Shown piece after piece: positions 1 through 5,053 of a stretch of DNA of 5,085 nucleotides. The stretch covers positions 1-5,085 of the forward strand of contig CAMHBE010000178.1 of assembly GCA_946183095.1 (NCBI GenBank), read 5' to 3'. The notes beneath the pieces are model-generated. The model searched no databases. It saw only the letters and a program-made list of their open reading frames with translations, and was not told the origin of the DNA. This DNA is from an uncultured Clostridia bacterium. GTDB taxonomy: Bacteria; Bacillota; Clostridia; Oscillospirales; Ruminococcaceae. How positions within the stretch are numbered: the stretch's first letter is position 1; each line of letters begins with the position of its first letter. Position numbers and translations under genes: made by a program.

Positions 1-46
1 TACCGGACGCATTTACGACTGTTCCGTTTTTGATTATCATATCCAT
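1..46 (-). CDS. Amidohydrolase-family protein, dihydropyrimidinase/hydantoinase-like (N-terminal 15 codons only)
   Basis: Only the first 15 codons are present, reading MDMIIKNGTVVNASG before the gene leaves the window. The pattern of a hydrophobic strand, KNG, then TVV and a short polar turn is the usual opening beta-strand of cyclic amidohydrolases (dihydropyrimidinase, hydantoinase, allantoinase, dihydroorotase-like), which hydrolyse cyclic amides in the cytoplasm using a metal centre. That assignment rests on family resemblance of a very short stretch; the metal ligands lie outside the window. The start is chosen at the ATG at 46 because GGAGG (60-56) sits nine bases upstream; a second in-frame ATG at 40 is too far from it. 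The gene points away from the putative antisense RNA promoter at 147-175 and appears to be a separate transcription unit. Another amidohydrolase subfamily is equally possible. Confidence 0.55.
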   Translation of the reverse strand, partial: MDMIIKNGTVVNASG

Positions 47-77
47 ATCAAGTTCCCTCCTTAATGAATTTATGTCG

Positions 78-106
78 GTATTAGCATATTTTGGTGCGGT
101 TGTAAA
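78..106 (-). promoter_or_regulatory. Possible promoter for the amidohydrolase gene
   Basis: On the minus strand TTTACA (106-101) is followed after 17 bases by TAATAC (83-78), preceded by a TGn extended -10 element (TATGC). The -10 is poor, matching the consensus at only three of six bases, and a competing reading (TTGAAA at 116-111 with CAAAAT at 93-88) exists. It lies about 30 bases upstream of the ribosome site of the amidohydrolase gene, a sensible position. It resembles the better promoter at 551-523. Confidence 0.3.
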
Positions 107-146
107 GGGTTTTCAAAAAAATAACTGCCGCTGTCAGACAAAACGC

Positions 147-175
147 TTGACATCGGCGGGAAACTGTGGTATAAT
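147..175 (+). promoter_or_regulatory. Consensus sigma-A promoter for the short plus-strand RNA
   Basis: TTGACA (147-152) and TATAAT (170-175) are both perfect consensus hexamers separated by the optimal 17 bases, with a TG one base before the -10. Transcription should start near 181-183. No plausible protein follows on this strand; instead a structured stretch and a terminator come within about 95 bases, which argues for a small RNA. A promoter this strong is typical of the antisense RNA of type I toxin-antitoxin systems, where the unstable antitoxin RNA must be made in excess. Confidence 0.85.
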
Positions 176-181
176 TGCTTT

Positions 182-275
182 AGCAACGGAGCAAAATGTT
201 TGCTCTCGGAGCAGCTAAATAGTTATAGGATAACCACCAGCCCCTCGAAAGCATGGTGGTTATTTCCTTTTATCT
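182..275 (+). ncRNA. Putative antisense antitoxin RNA, convergent with the small hydrophobic ORF
   Basis: The RNA is bounded by a consensus promoter just upstream and an intrinsic terminator at its 3' end, giving about 90-95 nt with no credible ORF. The 5' part folds on itself: GAGCAAA (189-195) pairs with TTTGCTC (199-205), and TTTAGC (179-184) can pair with GCTAAA (214-219) outside it. The 3' part is the terminator hairpin. The opposite-strand ORF stops at 270, so the last few bases of this RNA and its terminator are complementary to the 3' end of the ORF's mRNA. Convergent 3' overlap with a shared terminator is how antitoxin RNAs of the Fst/par type are organised. The pairing role is inferred; promoter, fold and overlap are seen directly. 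Confidence 0.55.
228..275 (+). terminator. Intrinsic terminator of the short RNA, possibly shared with the opposite transcript
   Basis: ATAACCACCA (230-239) pairs perfectly with TGGTGGTTAT (254-263) around a 14-base loop; GG at 228-229 can extend the stem with CC at 266-267 past a TT bulge. On the plus strand it is followed by a T-rich run to about 275 (261-275). On the minus strand the hairpin begins six bases after the stop codon of the small ORF, but the following bases are only moderately T-rich, so it would end that transcript less efficiently. Confidence 0.75.
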
Positions 276-395
276 ACGCTTAGTACGAAACCACACGCGA
301 ATCTGAAATAACAATGCCCCGATGTGCGAAGCATTGAGCATTATCATATGTACTGTCTCGCCAATAAGCTCGATCAGTACGGATAAGAAACTCAC
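270..395 (-). CDS. Small hydrophobic peptide, putative type I toxin (41 aa)
   Basis: This GTG-start ORF encodes 41 residues: a hydrophobic N-terminal half opening MSFLSVLIELIGETVHMIML, then a second hydrophobic stretch (IGALLFQIRVWF, residues 25-36) and a basic end, RTKRR. AAGGGGG (410-404) lies eight bases before the GTG, and the frame is closed by a stop at 428-426, so GTG at 395 is the only reasonable start; in-frame ATGs at 347 and 341 lack a ribosome site. A short hydrophobic segment plus a positively charged tail, a strong ribosome site, a long structured leader, a hairpin directly after the stop and a convergent antisense RNA are together characteristic of type I toxins such as Fst or the Firmicutes holin-like toxins, which act at the membrane. 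Two Glu and two His residues make the helix more amphipathic than usual. I recognise the gene layout rather than the protein; it could also be an uncharacterised small membrane peptide. Confidence 0.5.
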   Translation of the reverse strand: MSFLSVLIELIGETVHMIMLNASHIGALLFQIRVWFRTKRR

Positions 396-403
396 ACTTA
401 TCG

Positions 404-444
404 CCCCCTTTGCACAGTCTCCGTCCTAAAGAACGGGAAAACTG
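404..444 (-). promoter_or_regulatory. Leader stem-loop and ribosome site ahead of the small peptide
   Basis: In the minus-strand transcript CAGTTTTCCCGT (444-433) pairs with ACGGAGACTG (424-415) with two single-base bulges and an 8-base loop. The stem ends four bases before the ribosome site AAGGGGG (410-404). Structured leaders that restrain translation are usual in type I toxin mRNAs; here the stem abuts the ribosome site rather than hiding it, so a control role is an inference. Confidence 0.4.
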
Positions 445-522
445 CTCCTATGGCACGAGCCTTCCGGAGAGACGATATCCACCTTGCTTTACCTGTGCTT
501 TAAGCGCCACGGCTTCATAGGT

Positions 523-551
523 ATTATAGCATATTTGGGCGGGAATTGCAA
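523..551 (-). promoter_or_regulatory. Promoter of the small hydrophobic peptide transcript
   Basis: TTGCAA (551-546) and a perfect TATAAT (528-523) are 17 bases apart on the minus strand, with a TGC extended -10. Transcription should begin near 517-515, giving a leader of about 120 nt before the GTG at 395. The stretch 396-522 holds no other convincing gene. Confidence 0.7.
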
Positions 552-562
552 GAGTTTCCGAC

Positions 563-590
563 AGAAAATCCGCTGCCCCAGAGGACAGCG
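563..590 (-). terminator. Probable terminator after the DUF6809-like remnant
   Basis: In the minus-strand RNA CGCTGTCC (590-583) pairs with GGGCAGCG (578-571), one pair being T-G, around a TCTG loop; GATTTTCTG follows. The T-run is short, so efficiency is uncertain. It begins nine bases after the stop codon of the remnant at 599, the expected place for the end of that unit. Confidence 0.45.
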
Positions 591-598
591 AATCGAGT

Positions 599-942
599 TT
601 ATTCGGTTTCGGTTATTGCAAGCATTATCGCAGCTCCGAGCCGGAACCCCCGCTCGAAGTCAGCTTCACACTCAAGCTGGGACACAATGTGGAGTGCGTC
701 TGTATTTCGACGTCAGCTTTGTATGCGCACATCCGTGTGCGCTTTTGGCTGACACCTTCAATGCCTCCTGCATTGGTGTCGAGCAGCTCCTTGCAGTCAG
801 GAAACTGTTCAAGCAGCTGTTCCTCGGTTGAACAGATAGTCTCTTTGGCCTTTATGTACTTTTCGGTGTTCGGTGCCGGTTTCTCGCATTGAATGATCTC
901 TCCGTAGTTTCGTCTGTCATTGTTCGTATGCAGCCGCTTCAT
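599..942 (-). pseudogene. DUF6809-like small protein gene, broken by frameshift and a palindromic insertion
   Basis: The N-terminal part runs from ATG 942 (GAGG ribosome site at 953-950, spacing seven) and reads naturally through residue 56: YGEIIQCEKPAPNTEKY, a helical stretch, then LLEQFPDCKELLDT. After that the frame becomes unprotein-like and stops at 625. The expected C-terminus is in another frame, ending at 599: SQLECEADFERGFRLGAAIM, then a short tail. From memory, the opening GEI..EKP and closing FxxGFRLGAxxMLE signatures belong to the small Firmicutes family called DUF6809 (roughly 90-100 residues, function unknown). Joining the halves needs a one-base loss near 774 (giving MQEA in the middle) and removal of about 67 bp (761-695), which restores the frame exactly. 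The start overlaps the upstream remnant's stop as ATGA. The open frame 942-625 might still make a 105-residue hybrid, but its second half looks non-native. Confidence 0.6.
695..761 (-). repeat. About 67-bp palindromic insertion inside the DUF6809-like gene
   Basis: The stretch separating the two halves of the interrupted gene is a nested palindrome. GCGCACA (725-731) and TGTGCGC (736-742) form a perfect 7-bp stem with a TCCG loop, enclosed by GTCAGC (712-717) and GCTGAC (748-753). Its length, 67, equals one modulo three, exactly the shift needed to join the MQEA frame to the C-terminal frame; GCA stands at both junctions (764-762 and 697-695). This resembles a short palindromic repeat element (REP- or mini-MITE-like). 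Exact ends are inferred from the coding frames and could move by a few bases. No transposase is present. Confidence 0.45.
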
Positions 943-1050
943 TGATAATCCTCAAACTGCCATACAACACTGTCGTTGCTTCCTGTTTCCAGGAACGCTT
1001 TAATATCGTCCCAGTCTTCTCTGTCTGCATAGAACTTTGGAAAACTTCAT
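939..1050 (-). pseudogene. Small unrecognised gene (about 36 aa) with a one-base frameshift
   Basis: The minus-strand frame ending at TGA 941-939 reads FYADREDWDDIKAFLETGSN and then SVVWQFEDYQ, an acidic, tryptophan-containing sequence that looks like real protein. It has no start codon in frame. The ATG at 1050, with a GGCGGGG ribosome-like site seven bases upstream, enters this frame if one T is removed from the TTTT at 1044-1041, giving a start of MKFPK and about 36 residues. The stop overlaps the start of the DUF6809-like gene (ATGA), suggesting the two were once translationally coupled. I do not recognise the family. Alternatively it is the 3' remnant of a longer gene cut at about 1050. 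Confidence 0.4.
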
Positions 1051-1058
1051 TGGTACGC

Positions 1059-1088
1059 CCCGCCTTTACTTGAGGCGGGATATTTTTC
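1059..1088 (+). terminator. GC-rich hairpin with T-run, plus-strand terminator-like
   Basis: CCCGCCT (1059-1065) pairs with AGGCGGG (1073-1079) around a 7-base loop and is followed on the plus strand by ATATTTTTCT. No plus-strand gene upstream explains it. In the minus direction there is no T-run, and the right-hand arm contains the GGCGGG that would serve as ribosome site for the small gene starting at 1050, so it could instead hide that site. Confidence 0.45.
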
Positions 1089-1137
1089 TGCCTCGCTGCC
1101 CGGAGTTAAAAAAATCTAAAGCGTTCGGCACAGACAT

Positions 1138-1178
1138 ACAACAAAAAGCATCTGACAAAGTCAGATGCTTTTTGTTGT
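1138..1178. terminator. Strong bidirectional intrinsic terminator closing the three-gene operon
   Basis: A perfect 19-bp stem (1138-1156 with 1160-1178) and a 3-base loop, with core GCATCTGAC / GTCAGATGC flanked by five As on one side and five Ts on the other. On the minus strand it starts 15 bases after the PAP2 gene stop and supplies the T-run for ending the operon; it is equally able to stop plus-strand transcription. Nothing else is evident between 1089 and 1137. Confidence 0.9.
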
Positions 1179-1192
1179 TCGTGAGAGTACCT

Positions 1193-2101
1193 TTATCCGT
1201 GCCGTTCTGTCTGCCGGAGCTCAACAAACAGAAACAGGACAGCGATAAGTGAGCCTGCACTGACATCGCTCAGAAAATGGGCGCCGAGAACCATTCTCGA
1301 AATACACACAAGGGCCGCAAATACCGCTCCCGCCGCAAACAACAGCACCTTTCTTCCGCAGATCCGGTCATATATATCCGTAAGCATCGGGAGCGCGAAA
1401 ACAAGCCCCATACACATTGATGCGTGACCGCTCGGGAATGACCGGAAATCGTTCAGGGGTATGCCCATACCGTTTATCAGGCTTTCCGAGCCGGCAAACG
1501 GCAGATACCACGGCTGAAAACCTATCTCCGGGATATTACGTATTATCAGCCGGTACCGCGGTCTGCAGAAGATCATCTTCACTGCGGTCATCAGCAAGAC
1601 GGAAATGAGCATTATTATGCAGAGTCGGATCAGCCGCTTCAACAGTCCATCGTCATACTCTTTCTTCGAGGAAAAATATCCTGCAAAGAACAGCGGAAAT
1701 ACCCCGAAAAGGGCTGCCGCCGCGATAACAGGCGGGTTATCTGTTACCTGCGGGAACAGCCCTCCGAGAGTGTCCTGCGAAAGCATACCCCACGCACATA
1801 TAACACTTGTCGAAAGTCCAAGATATCCACACACAACAGTCCATACCGCCTTTTTCTTTTCCGACAGTCCGGAACTTCTCACCTGACGGCAGATTACTCC
1901 CATATAAAATACCCATATCGCGAAAAACGGATACATTCCCGCGATCGTTATGATCCTCCAGAATAAATTATCCGGTGAATAGACAGCTTCCGCGATCTCC
2001 ATATCAAAGAAAGAACCTGTGACAACTCCCGCAGCTGACAGCACAGCGATCACGGCACCTGCAGCCGACATTGCCGCTTTACTCGTTTTATTCCGTCTCA
2101 T
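1193..2101 (-). CDS. PAP2-family membrane phosphatase (302 aa)
   Basis: An integral membrane phosphatase of the type 2 phosphatidic acid phosphatase superfamily. These enzymes remove phosphate from lipid phosphates such as undecaprenyl diphosphate, phosphatidate or phosphatidylglycerol phosphate at the membrane, through a phospho-histidine intermediate. All three signature blocks are visible: K175...R180-P181-R182, P223-S-G-H226, and S268-R269...G273-A-H275...D279, with H226 and H275 as expected catalytic histidines. The spacing in the first block (K-x4-RP) is shorter than the textbook K-x6-RP. Hydrophobic segments fall near residues 9-30, 49-71, 86-106, 124-142, 158-175, 228-240, 252-267 and 282-294; an N-terminal MRRNK gives a positive inside end. 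At 302 residues it is longer than minimal PAP2 proteins because of extra N-terminal membrane segments. GAGGA (2112-2108), overlapping the upstream stop, lies six bases before the ATG, so it is co-transcribed with the phosphotransferase-like gene. The natural substrate is not determinable here. Confidence 0.9.
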   Translation of the reverse strand: MRRNKTSKAAMSAAGAVIAVLSAAGVVTGSFFDMEIAEAVYSPDNLFWRIITIAGMYPFFAIWVFYMGVICRQVRSSGLSEKKKAVWTVVCGYLGLSTSVICAWGMLSQDTLGGLFPQVTDNPPVIAAAALFGVFPLFFAGYFSSKKEYDDGLLKRLIRLCIIMLISVLLMTAVKMIFCRPRYRLIIRNIPEIGFQPWYLPFAGSESLINGMGIPLNDFRSFPSGHASMCMGLVFALPMLTDIYDRICGRKVLLFAAGAVFAALVCISRMVLGAHFLSDVSAGSLIAVLFLFVELRQTERHG

Positions 2102-2110
2102 ATCAGTTCC

Positions 2111-4420
2111 TCATTCCAGGAAAACCTTGCCGAGCGTCCCGTCAACCCTTATCCTGTCTCCGGTATGTATCTGCGACGACGCGCTCTGACAGCTCACCAC
2201 TGCGGGGATACCGAGCTCTCTCGCGACTATCACGGCGTGAGAGAGCGGTGCGCCCACATCGGTCACGAGTGCCGATATCTTCGGAAAGACCCTTACCCAC
2301 CCGATATTTGCGGCAGGCACCACAAGAATGTCGCCCTGCTCGATAGAATCCGCATCGTCAATGTTTTTCAGAACTCGTGCCGTCCCTTCACACTGCCCTG
2401 CCGAACCGGCAACACCGTTTATAACCGCATCACCGGCTTGTTCCGCTGTTTCGCCGGCACGGTAATAACCGCCGGGGCTTCCGGCTGCTCTCCATTCATC
2501 GACAGTGAACCTTCCGCATATCATACTCGGGAAATTCGGCATCGACATCTGCTTTTCATAGTTTTTACGTCTGACAGATATTTTTCCGATGCAGCTGTAA
2601 TCTCCCGAAAGCAGCGCTTTAACTTCGTCGATATACAGCATGAATATATCGTCGTTCAGCTGCGCAAGCTCCCCCGCTTTCAGAAGAAACTCTCGTATAA
2701 CGCAGAAGATCCTGAGTGCATCGCTTCGTATGATCTCTCTGCCGGCAACAGCTTCCGAATATTTTTTCAGCATACGTCCGAGGCTGCCGGTCTTTGAAGG
2801 ATATCTTCTGCCGAATTCTTCCAGTGCCTTTTCACATCGCTCTTCCTGTGCGGCTTTCATAGCATAGGCATCTGCACCGGAATTTTTATAGTCGGCAATA
2901 ACATTGTCCGGGAAGTTCTCATCTTCATAGGGAAACGGCATAGAAAGCTCCATTTCATCAGCATCTCTGTGACCGTATTTTACGATGTATTCTTCCCTTG
3001 TCATCTTTCCGGAAATGACATCTGCGATGCCGAGGAGCGGACCTAAACTTTCGATATTGCCTTTGCCGGAACAGTCGGACATAAGCCTGTCTGCAAGTTC
3101 GGTACCGCATATCTTCTCAAGTTTTTCCCTTGTTTTGAAGAGCGATCTCACATCAAGTCCGGTCATTATTGCCGAAAGCGCACCGCCCATAAACGGTTCG
3201 CAGTCATTTGTCCATATATCAAGCAATTCTTTTCCGTCCGCGGCTTTCCGGATCATCTCAATTACTTCGAGACTTGTTTCGGTAAAATGTTTTTTCAGCT
3301 TCTTGGGTTTGTATTTGCTGTCCTGTTTTTTGAAAAAGCCTTTGAAGATATTTCCGGCAGCCTTACTCAGATGTTTTCTGTTATACGGATAAACCGGAAT
3401 TTCCGTTTCCGGTATTCCGCCCGCAAGTTCTTTGATGATGCCGAATGCCTTTTCTTTCTTAACGCCGAACGACATTATCATCGAGCAGATACCGCTGATA
3501 TTAAGATAGAGCTGACCGCAGACATTCGAGATGAGCGGAATACCTATCGTAGAGCCTATCATATTTACCATTCCGAATGTCACCGGTGATACCGGGCGCA
3601 GAAATATTTCGCCCACATTTGTTTTTGAGATAAGAAGCTCACCGCAAAGGCTATCGTTTATATCGAATTCATCATAATTATTGCGGAAGAGCGTGGTTAT
3701 GGGTCTTGACTGGAGAATATATACCTTTCCCCGTGATACTGCCCACTCGATATCTTTCGGTACTTCGTCTGCGGAAACTTTTTTTGCAGCTCCGAACAGT
3801 TTCTTTGCATAAGGTGCCATTTCTTCGCTTCCGCGGTAAGAATACCTGACGGCGTCCATTTCAAATTCTCCGTCCATTCCCTCGCCCGAAACAAGCTTTT
3901 CTCCGACACCACGCACAAAACTTCCTGTCATCTTTCCTCTGCTGCCGCTTATCGGGTCTGCCGTAAACAGCACTCCTGCCAGTTCCGGCAGGATAAATCT
4001 CTGTATGACAACAGCAGTCCCTCCGGCGCAGGTTCCGCGCTCTTTTGCATACACATCAACACGCTCGTTTCCGGCGGAAGCGGCTACGGTAAGCACTGCT
4101 TTTTCTATGTCGGAAGGCTTTACATCAAGAACGGTTTCATAAGCCCCGGCAAAGGAATCATCCGAACCGTCCTCGCCGATCGCAGACGATCTTACAGCGT
4201 ATGTATGATGCCCTGCGGACAGCTTTTTCACAAGCTGTTCAAGTTCATACGCCGCGTCGTTTTTCAGTTTTCCACCCTCAAAGGCGTCAGCGGTAATAAC
4301 ATATCCCGGCGGGACGGGCAGTCCCATACGGATCATTTTTCCGAGGCTCTCCGCCTTTCCGCCGATTTCAAGCCCATTTTCTAAAGACGCCGCAAGATCA
4401 TAAATATACATATCATTCAC
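2111..4420 (-). CDS. PEP-synthase/rifampin-phosphotransferase-like dikinase (769 aa)
   Basis: A cytoplasmic ATP-dependent dikinase-type enzyme. Residues 18-245 form the ATP-grasp (PPDK N-terminal) domain: GGKAESLG with K22, AVRSSAIGEDG with R77, SFAGAYETVLDV, VLFTADPISG (150-159), DIEWA (E225) and LQSRPIT (Q237, R239). Residues 250-670 are a mostly helical middle domain containing YGHRDADE (482-489), the counterpart of the YGHRG motif in rifampin phosphotransferases. Residues 670-769 are the mobile phospho-histidine domain with TDVGAPLSHAVIVARELGIP, H728 being the phosphoryl carrier. The C-terminal barrel of true PEP synthase (PF02896) is absent and the length is near the roughly 860 residues of rifampin phosphotransferase, so that architecture fits best: ATP's beta-phosphate passes via His to a small molecule. 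The substrate is unknown and rifampin is only one possibility. The GTG start at 4420 overlaps the regulator gene by eight bases; ATG at 4411, five bases after GGGTGA, is an equally good start and would remove three residues. Confidence 0.85.
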   Translation of the reverse strand: MNDMYIYDLAASLENGLEIGGKAESLGKMIRMGLPVPPGYVITADAFEGGKLKNDAAYELEQLVKKLSAGHHTYAVRSSAIGEDGSDDSFAGAYETVLDVKPSDIEKAVLTVAASAGNERVDVYAKERGTCAGGTAVVIQRFILPELAGVLFTADPISGSRGKMTGSFVRGVGEKLVSGEGMDGEFEMDAVRYSYRGSEEMAPYAKKLFGAAKKVSADEVPKDIEWAVSRGKVYILQSRPITTLFRNNYDEFDINDSLCGELLISKTNVGEIFLRPVSPVTFGMVNMIGSTIGIPLISNVCGQLYLNISGICSMIMSFGVKKEKAFGIIKELAGGIPETEIPVYPYNRKHLSKAAGNIFKGFFKKQDSKYKPKKLKKHFTETSLEVIEMIRKAADGKELLDIWTNDCEPFMGGALSAIMTGLDVRSLFKTREKLEKICGTELADRLMSDCSGKGNIESLGPLLGIADVISGKMTREEYIVKYGHRDADEMELSMPFPYEDENFPDNVIADYKNSGADAYAMKAAQEERCEKALEEFGRRYPSKTGSLGRMLKKYSEAVAGREIIRSDALRIFCVIREFLLKAGELAQLNDDIFMLYIDEVKALLSGDYSCIGKISVRRKNYEKQMSMPNFPSMICGRFTVDEWRAAGSPGGYYRAGETAEQAGDAVINGVAGSAGQCEGTARVLKNIDDADSIEQGDILVVPAANIGWVRVFPKISALVTDVGAPLSHAVIVARELGIPAVVSCQSASSQIHTGDRIRVDGTLGKVFLE

Positions 4421-4988
4421 CCAACATTCTTTCTATATTGCCGTACACATATTTTTTCAGTTCATCATCATTCATAAGATCAATCCCGCATACTTCTCTG
4501 ATCTCATCGTGGCGCAGCACAGCAAGCTCATGCATACTTGACAGCTCAAACGCGATCAGTCTGCATTCGCCCTCGGTCTTCCTGCTGCCGAAATGCTGGC
4601 GGATAAGCTGCATGCTGAACCGCTTGTCTCCGATCTTTCTTGTCAGGAGCACATATTTCGTAAGAGCTTTGCAGTACTTGTAGTTTTCAAGCATAAGTTT
4701 AACTGTCCGGTAATGGATCTCCGCGAGCATTTCCTTCGGTGAGATACCGCTGCTTATTATCTCATTCAGCGCAGGCTCGTGTACCGGCGCTTCATTATGC
4801 ATCTTTGAAAAGACTTCAAACAGCAGCTCTTCCCTTGAACCGAAACAGTAGTTTATCATAGCGAGATTAACGCCTGCTTCACGGGTTATTGCACGGGCGG
4901 TCACTTCGTCCGGATCGTCACATTCCGACATCAGCTTTTCCGCCGCATCAATAAGTGCGGTTTTGGTTTTTTCGAGATCTCGTTTCAT
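4413..4988 (-). CDS. TetR-family transcriptional regulator (191 aa)
   Basis: A DNA-binding repressor-type protein of typical TetR length. Residues 8-60 form the N-terminal helix-turn-helix domain: TKTALIDAAEKLM, then VTARAITREAGVNLAMINYC as turn and recognition helix, followed by FGSREELLFEVF, the signature end of TetR DNA-binding domains. Residues 65-191 are the helical ligand-binding and dimerisation part, with no recognisable ligand class. GGAGGG (4997-4992) precedes the ATG at an unusually short distance of three to four bases. It is first in the operon, overlaps the dikinase gene by eight bases, and sits directly after a perfect palindrome and promoter. TetR regulators usually bind such sites and are released by a small molecule, so autorepression with induction of the downstream dikinase and phosphatase is the natural inference. 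The inducer may be a substrate of the dikinase. Confidence 0.92.
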   Translation of the reverse strand: MKRDLEKTKTALIDAAEKLMSECDDPDEVTARAITREAGVNLAMINYCFGSREELLFEVFSKMHNEAPVHEPALNEIISSGISPKEMLAEIHYRTVKLMLENYKYCKALTKYVLLTRKIGDKRFSMQLIRQHFGSRKTEGECRLIAFELSSMHELAVLRHDEIREVCGIDLMNDDELKKYVYGNIERMLGE

Positions 4989-4996
4989 ACGCCCTC

Positions 4997-5022
4997 CATC
5001 AATTAAACACGTTTAATTGATG
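4997..5022. promoter_or_regulatory. Operator palindrome of the TetR regulator
   Basis: A perfect inverted repeat: CATCAATTAAAC (4997-5008), two bases AC, then GTTTAATTGATG (5011-5022). It lies between the -10 element (5030-5025) and the ribosome site (4997-4992) and covers the expected start of transcription near 5018, where a bound dimer would block RNA polymerase. Length, symmetry and position fit a TetR-family operator; binding by the adjacent regulator is inferred. Confidence 0.85.
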
Positions 5023-5024
5023 AC

Positions 5025-5053
5025 ATTATACACCCGTCGGTTTCATTTGTCAA
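5025..5053 (-). promoter_or_regulatory. Consensus sigma-A promoter of the tetR-dikinase-PAP2 operon
   Basis: TTGACA (5053-5048) and TATAAT (5030-5025) are both perfect and 17 bases apart on the minus strand, with a TG just before the -10. Such a strong promoter, directly followed by the palindrome, suggests the operon is normally held off and expressed strongly on induction. The remaining bases to 5085 are AT-rich with no gene visible. Confidence 0.92.

Noticed and set aside
489..518. Nine-residue leader ORF (MKPWRLKHR) at the predicted 5' end of the small-peptide mRNA
   Set aside because: Its ATG falls at or next to the predicted start of transcription with no ribosome site; too short to support.
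484..831. Plus-strand ORF of 115 codons opposite the DUF6809-like remnant
   Set aside because: No ribosome site, composition unlike a protein, and it is the complement of the better-supported minus-strand gene and promoter.
1037..1252. Plus-strand 71-codon ORF across the terminator
   Set aside because: It reads through two hairpins, including the 19-bp operon terminator, and has no ribosome site.
2165..2797. Plus-strand ORF of 210 codons inside the dikinase gene
   Set aside because: It lies antisense to a fully supported conserved coding region and shows no recognisable domain; open by codon bias of the opposite strand.
3697..3918. Minus-strand 73-codon ORF within the dikinase gene
   Set aside because: Alternate frame of the same strand inside the ATP-grasp domain; no ribosome site and no family resemblance.
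2111..4420. Annotation as phosphoenolpyruvate synthase (ppsA)
   Set aside because: The C-terminal PEP/pyruvate-binding barrel is absent and the order ATP-grasp, middle domain, terminal His domain matches rifampin phosphotransferase architecture.
4997..5022. Reading the palindrome as a transcription terminator
   Set aside because: It lacks a GC-rich stem and a T-run and sits between promoter and ribosome site, which fits an operator instead.
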